From Bacteroidales bacterium 6E (GTDB lineage: Bacteria; Bacteroidota; Bacteroidia; Bacteroidales; Prolixibacteraceae): a DNA stretch of 64,000 nt. Position 1 is the stretch's first letter. Each line of letters begins with the position of its first letter. A program made the position numbers and the translations under genes. The stretch is from positions 224,142 through 288,141 of the forward strand of contig DF970668.1 of NCBI GenBank assembly GCA_001270045.2, given 5' to 3'. The notes beneath the pieces are model-generated. The model was not told the origin of the DNA, did not search any database, and saw only the letters and a program-made list of their open reading frames with translations. Shown here one piece after another: positions 1 to 8,693 of the stretch.

Positions 1-329
1 GCCGGGACCACTCCTTTTTGTTGTGTAACCAAAATTCCGGAAACCAGGCCGATGGCCAACACCGCTGCAATGGCCACGGCCTGTTTCCAGTAGGAAATCC
101 GGGTTTTCGCCCGTCTTTCCAGTTGATCTCTGTAAAAACTAACTAACTGCTTTTCTATGGAAAGGTCTCCTCCAGGAATGGCATCCCATGTATCTTTGAT
201 TTCGAGGAATGTCTTTCGGTTGACAGGATCCTCACCGGCCCACGCCAGAAGTTCCTTGTACTCCTGTTCGGTACATTCGCCGTTGAGGTATCGCGCGATG
301 AGATTTTCGTAATGATGGTCTGAATGCAT
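1..329 (-). CDS. FecR-family anti-sigma factor, N-terminal part (cut by window edge)
   Basis: The reading frame starts at the ATG at 329 and runs off the left edge, so only about 109 residues are visible. They show an acidic N-terminal helical region of the kind that binds ECF sigma factors (residues 1-75). A single membrane-spanning stretch follows near residues 85-105 (AVAIAAVLAIGLVSGILV). The FecR periplasmic domain must lie outside the window. The gene lies 188 bases downstream of an ECF sigma gene on the same strand, the usual sigma/anti-sigma pairing of Bacteroidota glycan loci. In such pairs a TonB-dependent transporter signals through FecR to release the sigma factor. Confidence 0.8.
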   Translation of the reverse strand, partial: MHSDHHYENLIARYLNGECTEQEYKELLAWAGEDPVNRKTFLEIKDTWDAIPGGDLSIEKQLVSFYRDQLERRAKTRISYWKQAVAIAAVLAIGLVSGILVTQQKGVVP

Positions 330-517
330 CAAATGTTGTTCTTTTATATTATAGACAACCGACTCCCGTAAACTACGTCAGGAAATTCACGATTTTTGCA
401 TTTTTCTAACAGCATACATGAATGTACTGTGGTTCAGCAAAATGACAGTTTCTCTTCTGAAATAGGTGCTACCCTGAAAACTTGTTGAAGAGAAAAATAT
501 GGTCGATAAAGGATGGG

Positions 518-1066
518 TCAGTGGGTTTGTACAGGAAATCGCCCAAACATGAGGACAAAGAATGCTTGTTTGGTCAGTTTCTGGCGAAGGGTCGCCAGGG
601 CGCGAAACAGGCGGGTTTCGACGGTTCGGACCGGCACATCCAGTTTTTCGGCAATCTCCTTGTTCCTGAGTCCTTCAAACCTGCTGAGCAGGACCACTTC
701 TTTCTGCACATCGGGAAGCTCATCGATCGCCTGGTGAATTTTTTCGTAGGTTTCCTTTTCAATCAGCGATTTTTCACCCGATGCCAGCATTTCACGCTCC
801 ATCTCCTTCAGTTTTATCAGGGCTTCCACTTCATGCATTGCAATCACCTTCCGGTGCTTGATGAAATTCAGGGCACTGTTCCTGACCGAGGTGTACAAAT
901 AAGGCCTCAGGTCACTCTCCTCCTTATTGTAAAGCTGTTTCTCGTAAACCTGCGTGAACACGTCCTGTACCAGGTTGTGCGCATCGTCATCGTTCTCCAC
1001 AAACTTGAGGGCATAATAAAACAGCTGCCTGTAGTAATTCCTGAATATGGTCTCGAATGCGCTCAT
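518..1066 (-). CDS. ECF-type RNA polymerase sigma-70 factor
   Basis: This 182-residue protein has the layout of extracytoplasmic-function sigma factors. Region 2 (residues about 5-75) includes DDDAHNLVQDVFTQVY and the RPYLYTSVRNSALNF stretch. Region 4 (about 110-165) contains an LPDVQKEVVLLSRFEGL helix and a helix-turn-helix (NKEIAEKLDVPVRTVETRL). The start at 1066 puts the ATG just after a good TAnnTTTG box. The next gene downstream is a FecR-type anti-sigma, so the sigma is probably held inactive until a transport signal arrives. It sits at the end of the rhamnose/fucose gene run but not next to the susC/susD pair, so which promoters it serves is an inference. Confidence 0.92.
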   Translation of the reverse strand: MSAFETIFRNYYRQLFYYALKFVENDDDAHNLVQDVFTQVYEKQLYNKEESDLRPYLYTSVRNSALNFIKHRKVIAMHEVEALIKLKEMEREMLASGEKSLIEKETYEKIHQAIDELPDVQKEVVLLSRFEGLRNKEIAEKLDVPVRTVETRLFRALATLRQKLTKQAFFVLMFGRFPVQTH

Positions 1067-1082
1067 AGTTTGTAATTCCCCT

Positions 1083-1110
1083 CAAAAGTACGAAATTCAA
1101 TCGCATTCAA
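1083..1110 (-). promoter_or_regulatory. Candidate Bacteroidota promoter for the ECF sigma gene
   Basis: On the minus strand a TACTTTTG box (1083-1090) matches the Bacteroidota -7 consensus TAnnTTTG. A TTG lies exactly 17 bases upstream (1108-1110), within the usual spacing. Transcription would start around 1075, leaving a very short leader before the ATG at 1066. A 15-base palindrome with CAGAAAT/ATTTCTG arms (1112-1126) lies immediately upstream and could be a regulator site. Confidence 0.5.
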
Positions 1111-1187
1111 TCAGAAATTATTTCTGTTGTTCAATACCTGAAAGGGAGTGCTTATACTGACAAATGTGGTTAAACATGAATGACTTG

Positions 1188-1216
1188 CACCCTGAAACAG
1201 GTGGTGCGTCAGGGTG
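1188..1216 (-). terminator. Hairpin after the first TIM-barrel gene (weak terminator candidate)
   Basis: CACCCTGA (1188-1195) and TCAGGGTG (1209-1216) form an eight-pair stem just downstream of the gene ending at 1229. There is no clear U-tract after it, so it may be a transcript-end stabiliser rather than a true intrinsic terminator. Confidence 0.25.
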
Positions 1217-1228
1217 ATGCCTTCAACT

Positions 1229-2125
1229 TCAGCTTTGGATGATCTTGTCGAGTCGGGTCCGCAAATCCAGCAATCCTTCCGGGGTATCGCCCCCCGGCTG
1301 CTCAATGGTCATCCAGCTTTTGTACCCAATCTGGTCGAGGGCAGCCATAACGGCCGTCCAGTTGACATTCCCCTCGGTAAGGGGCACCTGGAATCCCGCC
1401 CATTTCCCTTCGGTATCGGCCTTTTTCGTGCTGTATTCCTTGATATGTATTTTCGAGATTACCGGCCCCAGTATCCTGATCCACTGTTCGGGCCACCCCA
1501 GGAACAGGATATTCCCACAGTCGAAATAGAATTTTACGTTGGGGCTCCCGAATTGCTCCACATAGTGCCGGGCCTCAAGCGGGCTCAGCAGGAAATTGTT
1601 CCAGACATTCTCGATGGCGATCTCCACTTTCAGCTTCTCGGCCAGGGGTATGATCTTTTTCAGCTCTTCCGTCGACCGGTTCCAGCAGTCATCGTAAGCG
1701 GTCTCCTGGTTAACCCTACCGGGGACAAAAAGGATGGTTTCGGCACCATAGGCGGCTGCATCCTCCAGGGTTACCTGCAAAGCCTCCAGTCCCTTTTTGC
1801 GGACTTCGGGATCGGCATGCGACAACGGGAACTCGCCATGTTTCGATCCACATACCGTGGGAATGGCCAGTCCGGTAGCCTCCCTGGCCCTTAATACCTC
1901 GTTCCGGTCAAGGTGACTGTACACTTCCACGCCGTCGAAACCGGCTGCCCTCGTGGCTTCAAACTTTTCGGCAATGGTTTTCCCCACCCCGATGCTTCCC
2001 CACATCATGGATCTCTTAAGCGGGCGCTGGCCGGCTCCCATAAAGGTGGCGCTGGCGTGAAACGGGACAGTCATGGCGCCTGCCATGGCCATGATCCCGG
2101 CTTTGGTAAAATTCCGTCGGTCCAT
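1229..2125 (-). CDS. Tat-exported sugar phosphate isomerase/epimerase-like TIM barrel
   Basis: The 298-residue protein starts with a twin-arginine-type leader (DRRNFTKAG followed by a hydrophobic stretch to about residue 26). The rest has the pattern of the AP-endonuclease-2/xylose-isomerase-like TIM barrel, including KTIAEKFEATRAAGFDGVEV, VCGSKHGEF, IAIENVWNNFLLSP, FYFDCGNIL and HIKEY. The Glu, Asp and His residues in these blocks are the usual metal ligands of the fold. Such proteins act as sugar isomerases, epimerases or, in keto-sugar pathways, lyases; substrate and reaction cannot be read here. It follows an exported Gfo/Idh/MocA gene by 102 bases, and the same pairing recurs at 7800-10205, which suggests that the two enzymes share a periplasmic pathway. 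Confidence 0.8.
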   Translation of the reverse strand: MDRRNFTKAGIMAMAGAMTVPFHASATFMGAGQRPLKRSMMWGSIGVGKTIAEKFEATRAAGFDGVEVYSHLDRNEVLRAREATGLAIPTVCGSKHGEFPLSHADPEVRKKGLEALQVTLEDAAAYGAETILFVPGRVNQETAYDDCWNRSTEELKKIIPLAEKLKVEIAIENVWNNFLLSPLEARHYVEQFGSPNVKFYFDCGNILFLGWPEQWIRILGPVISKIHIKEYSTKKADTEGKWAGFQVPLTEGNVNWTAVMAALDQIGYKSWMTIEQPGGDTPEGLLDLRTRLDKIIQS

Positions 2126-2227
2126 TCAAATCTCTTTTAGGCAATCTTTCAAAAATTAAAAACTAAACCCGAAACTCCGGCCATCTTTTCGGATACCGGA
2201 CCATCTTCCCATCACAGGACGCGAAAA

Positions 2228-3577
2228 TCAGGCGTTGGCGGCGATACCAGCCGAGGGGGGCACTTCTGGAATTCCTTCCACTGGACCGAACACATAGGTT
2301 TTCGGGCCAAGGTAGAGGTCGGAATTCAGCAGCTCATCCCACAAAACATCCTTTCCGGTGTAAGCTGCAATGCGCCCCATGATGGTCACCAGCGTGGAAT
2401 TGACATGCGCCTCGGCATCGTTGACCACCTTCCCTGTCCGGATGGCGGTGACCAGGTTCACATGTTCCTGGTCAAACGGGTTTTTCACCTTCCAGGTGGT
2501 ATCCGGATCATTCTCTTCCGGCATGGGATATTGCCACACGACGTTCCCCTTCAGGTCGGTGATGATGCCCTTGGCATCGGCATATCCCTTGGTTCCGGTG
2601 ATCAGCTGCTTGGTCTGGTTGCTGCAGCCATTGATCTGTCGGGCGGCACAATGGGTATGCATGCCGTTGTCATATACATATTCAATGCTGAAAAAGTCGT
2701 ATTGGTCACCGGTAACCCTACGCTGGCGTCCACCCCAGCCCATGGCCTTCACAGGCATTTTGCCGACGTGCCAGTTCATGACATCCACCTCGTGGATAAA
2801 CTGTTCCACAATATGGTCGCCCGACAGCCAGTTGAAGTTGACCCAGTTTCGAAGCATATACTCCATGTCGCTCCACTCAGGCTGGCGGGTCCGGTACCAC
2901 AGGGCTCCCCCGTTGCGGATGATGTGGGCGCCCGTGATCTCCCCGATCTCTCCACTGGCCACCCTGCGCTGGGTTTCCATGAAATCTTTCTGCACCCGGC
3001 GAATGGTGCCGCTAACGATGCAGAGTCCCATCTGTTCGGCACGTTTTGCCGATACCAGGACAGACCTTGCCCCCACGGGATCAACCGCACAGGGCTTTTC
3101 CATGAAGACATGCTTCCGGGCATTGACGGCGGCATCCAGATGGGCGGGCCTGAAGTGGGGGGGCGTGCACAACAGCACGATGTCGACGCCTGAATCAATC
3201 ACTTTTTCAAAGCTGTCGAACCCGACAAAGCACATTTCGTCGGCGATTTCAACATTTCTTTGCTTCTTCAGTTCAGCACGGCAGTTGTCGATCTTGTCCT
3301 GGAACACGTCACCCAGGGCGACGATCTGCAGGTTCGGACCCGCATCCAGAAAGTTGATGGCAGCCCCGGTTCCCCGTCCGCCGCAACCGATCAGGCCGGC
3401 TTTCAGGGGAGGTCCGTCAGGTGCCTGGTCCAGCATTTCAGGCAATACTATTTCGGGACCTTTACTCTGGGGTCCGGCGCAGGATGACAGTACCGATCCG
3501 GCGGCCAGGACTCCCATGGCGCCTATCGTCCCGTTGGTGATAAAATTGCGCCTGCTGAATGAATGGCTGTTTTCCAT
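2228..3577 (-). CDS. Tat-exported Gfo/Idh/MocA-family oxidoreductase (lipoprotein)
   Basis: The 449-residue protein carries a Tat motif (SRRNFI) followed by a hydrophobic segment ending in a lipobox-like LSSC near residue 33, so it is probably an exported lipoprotein. A Rossmann NAD(P) site is seen as KAGLIGCGGRGTGAA (residues about 58-72). The family's EKPCAVDP block, with the catalytic-region Lys-Pro, comes around residue 155, and the C-terminal alpha/beta domain follows. Members oxidise or epimerise sugars using tightly bound NAD(H), which fits export of an already folded protein by Tat. It lies 83 bases downstream of the GH95 gene and upstream of a TIM-barrel partner. The substrate is unknown. 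Confidence 0.85.
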   Translation of the reverse strand: MENSHSFSRRNFITNGTIGAMGVLAAGSVLSSCAGPQSKGPEIVLPEMLDQAPDGPPLKAGLIGCGGRGTGAAINFLDAGPNLQIVALGDVFQDKIDNCRAELKKQRNVEIADEMCFVGFDSFEKVIDSGVDIVLLCTPPHFRPAHLDAAVNARKHVFMEKPCAVDPVGARSVLVSAKRAEQMGLCIVSGTIRRVQKDFMETQRRVASGEIGEITGAHIIRNGGALWYRTRQPEWSDMEYMLRNWVNFNWLSGDHIVEQFIHEVDVMNWHVGKMPVKAMGWGGRQRRVTGDQYDFFSIEYVYDNGMHTHCAARQINGCSNQTKQLITGTKGYADAKGIITDLKGNVVWQYPMPEENDPDTTWKVKNPFDQEHVNLVTAIRTGKVVNDAEAHVNSTLVTIMGRIAAYTGKDVLWDELLNSDLYLGPKTYVFGPVEGIPEVPPSAGIAANA

Positions 3578-3660
3578 GATATCGTGTTGGTTTAAGATGC
3601 TCCAAGTTAAAAATTATATCGGCTCAAACGACCTGAAAGGCATGATTTCGGGAAATTGCC

Positions 3661-6000
3661 TTACAGTCGGGTCAGGTTTCCGTCAAAACGATAAGTCTCG
3701 CCTGCCGTGGTGTCAAACTCCACTTTTTGGTCGCCCACCACCAGCTTGCAGGGTTGCCCTGCCTTTGAAAGGACTTCCACTTGCTGTAGTTTTCCTTCCG
3801 ACCAGGCGAAGCCGAGTTCAAATCCGCTACGGGCACATACCCCCCGGATGTTTCCCCCGGGAAGGGCATCAGGCAGGGCCGGCAACAGGTGGATGTAGCC
3901 AAGATGGCTCTGCACCAGCATCTCGATGATACCGGCGGGGGCACCAAAGTTACCGTCGATCTGGAAGGGCGGATGGGCATCAAAGAGGTTGGCATACGAC
4001 CCTCCCCCGCCATGGTATTCCACCTGGTCGATCTCCACCGGCCTGAAGAGCATTTTCACCATCTGGTAAGCATGGTTTCCGTCGTGGAAACGGGCCCAGA
4101 AGTTGATTTTCCAGGCCAGGCTCCAGCCGGTGCCCTCGTCGCCCCTGAAGATCAGCGACTGACGGGCAGCCTCCATCAGGTCAGGGGTTTCGTCCCAGTT
4201 GATCTCGTTTCCGGGATGGACACCCCACAGGTGCGACACATGCCGGTGCTTGTTATTGGGATCGTCGATGTCGCGGACCCACTCCTGCAATTGCCCATGC
4301 TGCCCTATCTGGTTTGGGGCGATCCGCGGGAGCATTTCCTTTAATACGCTGGCGAATCCATGGTCGCTGTCCAGGATTTCGGAGGCCTCGATGCATGCCC
4401 TGAACAGCGCTCGGATGATCTGGTGGTCCATGGTCGGACCGGCAACCAGGCCACCGGTTTCGGGAGAGTTGGATGGGGTGCTGATCAGATACCCGGTTTC
4501 GGGATCGGGTACCAGAAAGTGGGTGAAAAATTCGGCTGCACCTTTCATGACCGGATAGGCCCGGTGCGCCAGGAAAGATTTATCTAAAGTAAAGAGATAC
4601 CGTTCCCAGAAATGGAGGCTCAGCCATGCTCCCCCCGTGACCCATATCCCATGGTCGGAGTGGTTGATGGGTGCGGTACCGCGCCAGATGTCGGTATTGT
4701 GGTGGAGTACCCAGCCGGGAGCGTCGTAGTGCTCGCGGGCGGTGGCACTGCCCGTTTCGAAGCAGTCGGTCACCATGCTGAACAGCGGCTCGTGGCACTC
4801 CGACAGGTTGGTCAGCTCGGCTGGCCAGTAGTTCATCTCGGTATTGATGTTGACCGTCCATTTGCTGTCCCAGGCCGGCCTCAGCTGGTCGTTCCAGATA
4901 CCTTGCAGGTTGGCAGGCTGCGAACCGGTCCTGCTGCTTGAAACCAGCAGGTAACGGCCATATTGCACGTATAGCGACAACAATCCGGGGTCGTCGGGTT
5001 GTTCATTGAAGGCAATGATCCGCCGGTTGGTGGGAAGCGAATCCCGATTGTTCCCGGCAAGTTCGATGTCGAACCGGTCAAAAAGTTTTTTGTAATCGGC
5101 CTGGTGTGCTGCCAGCAATTTTTCATATCCTTTAACGGCCACAGCGTCAAGACGCTTTGTGGTTTCATCTTCCGGATTACCATCCACGTTCATGTAATTC
5201 AGGTAATTGGTTGCGGCCACCAGGTAAATCACCGCTTCTTTGGCGCCTTCCACTTTCAGGCTGCCTCCTTCGGTGGTGACCGTCCCGTCGCTTTCGATCC
5301 GGGCTTTGGCAACGCCCCGCAAGGCACCGTCTTTCACCTGCACCTGCAGGGTCAGCGTCGGCCCATCGGATTTCACGCTTTTTTCCTCATGCGGGGAGGT
5401 GAAGCCCATCGTGAAGCCAAGCTTCCCGCGCTTGTTGGCGGTCAGGCGGATCACGATGGCGTTATCGGGATACGAGGCAAAATATTCACGGGTGTATCGG
5501 GTTCCTTCCGACTCAAAGGTGACGGTATGCAAGGCCTTCCGGAGGTCAAGCTCCCGATGGTACCCGGTATGGGTTTCCGAACCGGGGAAGGTCAGCATCA
5601 GGTCACCAAATGCCTGGTAGGTCTTCTGGTAAAGCGGATCGCTCATGAATTCCCTCATGGCCAGGTCCTGGGCCTCCTGTTGTTTGCCCTCCGTGAGCAG
5701 TTTCCTGATTTCCCCCAGGTACTGGTGGGCGCCTTCGCGGGCATAGTCGTGGGGAGCGCCGGTCCACAGGGTCTCCTCGTTAAACTGGACCTGGTCGGTC
5801 TGCACCCCCCCGTATATCATGGCGCCCATCCGGCCATTCCCTATCGGCAAGGCTTCCGTCCACTTATCGGCCGGCTCGTCGTACCATAGCCGTAATGGCT
5901 TGTTGGCCGACTGGTCCGAACATGAAAAAAGGGTAAGCACAATAAGGAGCATCCCGAATTCCCGAATCCGGCTGCTCTTGCGTAATAAACTGTATATCAT
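3661..6000 (-). CDS. GH95 glycoside hydrolase (alpha-L-fucosidase or alpha-L-galactosidase)
   Basis: This 779-residue protein matches GH95 in length and order of blocks. The N-terminal sandwich begins with LWYDEPADKWTEALPIGNG and includes FNEETLWTGAP. The (alpha/alpha)6 barrel carries INTEMNYWPAELTNL near residue 385, the Asn pair that activates water in this family. A Glu lies in NSPETGG near 513, and the QIDGNFGAPAG block near 680 holds the conserved Asp. A short leader ends in the lipobox LFSC with Cys27, so it is a periplasmic or surface lipoprotein. It starts 16 bases after a sulfatase, as expected if a desulfated fucose-type residue is its substrate. GH95 includes both fucosidases and galactosidases, and the sequence alone does not decide between them. 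Confidence 0.92.
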   Translation of the reverse strand: MIYSLLRKSSRIREFGMLLIVLTLFSCSDQSANKPLRLWYDEPADKWTEALPIGNGRMGAMIYGGVQTDQVQFNEETLWTGAPHDYAREGAHQYLGEIRKLLTEGKQQEAQDLAMREFMSDPLYQKTYQAFGDLMLTFPGSETHTGYHRELDLRKALHTVTFESEGTRYTREYFASYPDNAIVIRLTANKRGKLGFTMGFTSPHEEKSVKSDGPTLTLQVQVKDGALRGVAKARIESDGTVTTEGGSLKVEGAKEAVIYLVAATNYLNYMNVDGNPEDETTKRLDAVAVKGYEKLLAAHQADYKKLFDRFDIELAGNNRDSLPTNRRIIAFNEQPDDPGLLSLYVQYGRYLLVSSSRTGSQPANLQGIWNDQLRPAWDSKWTVNINTEMNYWPAELTNLSECHEPLFSMVTDCFETGSATAREHYDAPGWVLHHNTDIWRGTAPINHSDHGIWVTGGAWLSLHFWERYLFTLDKSFLAHRAYPVMKGAAEFFTHFLVPDPETGYLISTPSNSPETGGLVAGPTMDHQIIRALFRACIEASEILDSDHGFASVLKEMLPRIAPNQIGQHGQLQEWVRDIDDPNNKHRHVSHLWGVHPGNEINWDETPDLMEAARQSLIFRGDEGTGWSLAWKINFWARFHDGNHAYQMVKMLFRPVEIDQVEYHGGGGSYANLFDAHPPFQIDGNFGAPAGIIEMLVQSHLGYIHLLPALPDALPGGNIRGVCARSGFELGFAWSEGKLQQVEVLSKAGQPCKLVVGDQKVEFDTTAGETYRFDGNLTRL

Positions 6001-6016
6001 TCCTGTATGTTTTCTT

Positions 6017-7582
6017 TCATTCGTTATTTTTAACCACCTGGGGCCGGGTCACTTCAGTATTTTTCAGTTTCATGAGTTCCCCTGTGAGTGCCTCCACCCT
6101 CTCAGGATGGTCTCCTGCCAGGTTCTGCCACTCCTCAGGGTCGTTCCTGAGGTCGTAGAGCTGTGGGATGGTATCGTGTCCCAGCTCAATGTTGACCTGC
6201 GGGTTGTAGCGCGAGTGCCTCGACGGGGGTATCAGCTTCCAGTGGTCGCGGATCAGGGAGACCTGGTTGGTGGCCGACTGCACCATGACATATTCGCGTC
6301 CCTGGTCCGATTTTCCCAGCCAGGTATCCGACGAATCAAACGTATCGGGAGCCGCATCGTCGGGAACAGGATTGCCGGTGATCTTCGACATGACCCCGAA
6401 GAAGTCGATCTGGCTGACCGCCGCTTCAGATACGCCCGGCTTCACCTTCGAGGGCCAGCGAACCACAAACGGCACGCGGGTTCCGGCCTCAAAGGCACTG
6501 TACTTTCCGCCTCTGTATATACCTGCGGGACGATGATCACCCAGTCGGGTGACAGCCTCATCCTGGTAGCCGTCGTCGACCACCGGACCGTTGTCGCTCG
6601 ACAGGATCACCAGCGTATTTTCTGACAGTCCAAGCCTGTCGAGAGTTTCCAGTATTTGTCCGACCGACCAGTCGAATTCCACGATGCAATCACCACGCGG
6701 TCCCATGTCGGTCGCACCCACGAACCGGGGATGGGGCGTGCGCGGGACATGGATATCGTGTGCCCCGAAATAGAGGAAGAAGGGTTTCCCGATTTTCTCA
6801 GGAAGGTTGTTCTCAATGAAATTCACCGCCTTCAGGGTGATGGAATCAGCAATGTTTTCATCCACCCACCAGGCCGACTTCCCTCCGCGCATATAGCCGA
6901 TGCGGCTGATACCGTTGACGATGGCCATATCGTGTCCATGGCTGGGATGCATCTTTAGGAGTTCGGGATGGGTACTGCCAAGTGGTTCCCCTTCAAAGGG
7001 CGTGGTATAGCTCACCTCTATCGGATCGTTGGGATCGAGGTTCTCGATATAGCCGTCTTCGATAAGCACGCAGGGCGTCCGATCACCTGTGGCGGCCATG
7101 ATATAGGAATAGTCAAAACCAATCTCCGATGGTCCGGGGGTGATCAATCCATTCCAGTTCTGGCTGTTGAACTCCCCCTCGCCCAGCCCGAGGTGCCATT
7201 TCCCTACCACACCTGTGTTGTAGCCGGCATCCTTCATCAGGTCGGCAACGGTATACTGATCCTTGCGGATGATCATGGGCGCATCGCCCCGGGCCACACC
7301 CGTATCGTTCCTCCTGAAGGGATACTGGCCGGTCAGAAGGCCGTAGCGCGAAGGCGTGCATGTTGCGGCACAGGCATAGGCCGAGGTAAACCTTACCCCT
7401 TCGGCAGCCAGCCGGTCGACATTGGGAGTCTTCACTGCCGTGGCGCCATAACAGCCCAGGTCACCATAGCCGATGTCATCAGCATATATTACAACCACGT
7501 TGGGGGGTGTTTCCATTTTCGACTGGCAGCCCACACTAATCAATGCCAGGGATGACACCGGAATTAAATAGATATTTTTCAT
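6017..7582 (-). CDS. Formylglycine-dependent sulfatase (S1 family), lipoprotein
   Basis: Starting at the ATG at 7582 (521 residues) gives a clean lipoprotein leader ending in LALISVGC (Cys19). An upstream in-frame ATG at 7606 would add only eight residues. The metal site begins with VVVIYADDIGYGDLGCYG. The sulfatase signature C-T-P-S-R at residues 75-79 is the cysteine-type site converted to formylglycine. GKWHLG and the SSDNGP block near residue 330 complete the active site. It probably removes sulfate esters from a carbohydrate. It is coupled to the GH95 gene (16-base gap). No formylglycine-generating or anaerobic maturase gene is in the window, so the activator must be elsewhere. Confidence 0.92.
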   Translation of the reverse strand: MKNIYLIPVSSLALISVGCQSKMETPPNVVVIYADDIGYGDLGCYGATAVKTPNVDRLAAEGVRFTSAYACAATCTPSRYGLLTGQYPFRRNDTGVARGDAPMIIRKDQYTVADLMKDAGYNTGVVGKWHLGLGEGEFNSQNWNGLITPGPSEIGFDYSYIMAATGDRTPCVLIEDGYIENLDPNDPIEVSYTTPFEGEPLGSTHPELLKMHPSHGHDMAIVNGISRIGYMRGGKSAWWVDENIADSITLKAVNFIENNLPEKIGKPFFLYFGAHDIHVPRTPHPRFVGATDMGPRGDCIVEFDWSVGQILETLDRLGLSENTLVILSSDNGPVVDDGYQDEAVTRLGDHRPAGIYRGGKYSAFEAGTRVPFVVRWPSKVKPGVSEAAVSQIDFFGVMSKITGNPVPDDAAPDTFDSSDTWLGKSDQGREYVMVQSATNQVSLIRDHWKLIPPSRHSRYNPQVNIELGHDTIPQLYDLRNDPEEWQNLAGDHPERVEALTGELMKLKNTEVTRPQVVKNNE

Positions 7583-7621
7583 TTTCACAATATTTTCCTT
7601 CAACATAACTTCTTACAGGTT

Positions 7622-7791
7622 GCTGACCGCAGGTCAGCGACCTGCCCTTTCTTCAAGATTTTTGCAGGATTGCCGACGGCAATCCTGCAAAAATCAAGGT
7701 TGGGCGCAGCAGTGGCCTTGCCACTACTGGCATTCCTAGTCACTTATGGCACCATAAACAATGGCAGGCATTGGTGGCAATGCCACCAATG
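7622..7791. repeat. Run of four short-loop hairpins between two genes
   Basis: Within 170 bases there are four inverted repeats, each with a three-base loop. They are GCTGACC/GGTCAGC (7622-7638), an 18-pair perfect stem (7657-7674 with 7678-7695), a 10-pair stem with one mismatch (7707-7716 with 7720-7729), and CATTGGTGGC/GCCACCAATG (7769-7778 with 7782-7791). They fill the gap between the TIM-barrel gene ending at 7800 and the sulfatase start. They look like REP/BIME-type palindromes and could stabilise or attenuate the operon transcript. Confidence 0.75.
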
Positions 7792-7799
7792 TCACCTTC

Positions 7800-8681
7800 C
7801 TACATGGGTGGCAGATACTTCAGCAACCACTCCTTGCTGATCTTGATGGCCTCACGGCCCGAGGATTCGATGCCATACCAGCCCCTGAAACCGGCGTCGT
7901 GCGCCATTTTGATCATTTGGGCGGTCAGCTCCTCGGTGGGCTGGTTCCTGAACGACATACCCCCCGAATAGGGCAGGGTTTTTTCGAGATACCCCACATT
8001 ATCGAAATCGCCACCCGGCTGTCTCCAGTCGGGAAGCACACCCATATAACGGCTGTTGACCTCCTTCATCAGCGACACCATCCAGTCGGCATCATTGGAA
8101 ACGCCGCCGTGATTTTCGATCAGCACATTGATGCCAGCCGGAATCGCATAGTCCAGCAACAGGTTACAGGTTTCGGCCGACCACTTCAGGGCTTCCTGCT
8201 TGTCGACTTCCCGTGGGCCGATGCAATTGATGCGGATCGAATGGCAACCCAGGTATTGGGCGGCATCGATCCATTTCCGGTGGTTGATGGCGAACTGCTT
8301 CCTCCCTTCAAGGGTAGGCGAACAGGCATCTCCTTCGGCATCGCACATGATCAGCACACAGGTAACGCCCTGGTTTTCGGCATTGCGCTTCAGCGTGTTG
8401 AGATAATTCATGGTGGTGGGACCTTCGAACAGGGTATTGACAAACTCGATCCCGCTGATGCCAAAATCCTCCTTGGCGATCCGGGGGAAGTCTAGGGTTT
8501 TCCATTTGCCCTGCCGTACCTCATCCACCAGTGACCATTGTGCCAGCGAGATCCCGTTTTTCCGGATCCTCAGGTTGTCGGCCGAGGCCGTGGTGGGCAT
8601 CAGCAAAGAGGGAGCCATGAAACCGGCGGCTCCCAGTGCCAGTGATTTTTCGATAAATCCGCGTCTTGATGTATTAGCCAT
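7800..8681 (-). CDS. Tat-exported sugar phosphate isomerase/epimerase-like TIM barrel
   Basis: The 293-residue protein begins with a Tat leader (SRRGFIEKSLALGAAGF, cleaved near residue 34). It continues with the xylose-isomerase-like TIM-barrel pattern: GISGIEFVNTLFEG, HSIRINCIGP, NVLIENHGGVSNDADW, LPDWRQPGGDFD and the C-terminal WYGIESSG. The Glu in IENHGG and the Glu in WYGIESSG are probable metal ligands. It starts 12 bases after a Tat-exported Gfo/Idh/MocA gene, so the two are almost certainly co-translated partners. It is only distantly similar to the paralogue at 1229-2125. The reaction is unknown; epimerisation, isomerisation or keto-sugar cleavage are all possible. Confidence 0.8.
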   Translation of the reverse strand: MANTSRRGFIEKSLALGAAGFMAPSLLMPTTASADNLRIRKNGISLAQWSLVDEVRQGKWKTLDFPRIAKEDFGISGIEFVNTLFEGPTTMNYLNTLKRNAENQGVTCVLIMCDAEGDACSPTLEGRKQFAINHRKWIDAAQYLGCHSIRINCIGPREVDKQEALKWSAETCNLLLDYAIPAGINVLIENHGGVSNDADWMVSLMKEVNSRYMGVLPDWRQPGGDFDNVGYLEKTLPYSGGMSFRNQPTEELTAQMIKMAHDAGFRGWYGIESSGREAIKISKEWLLKYLPPM

Positions 8682-8693
8682 AGTTGTATTGTT

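Noticed and set aside
2370..3929. 519-codon plus-strand frame over two minus-strand genes
   Set aside because: It spans the gap between two well-supported genes on the other strand and has the composition of a shadow frame.
7622..7791. Hairpins as targets of the RAYT at 57.9 kb
   Set aside because: RAYT genes are normally flanked by their own REP elements; no stem sequence shared between the two places was found by eye.
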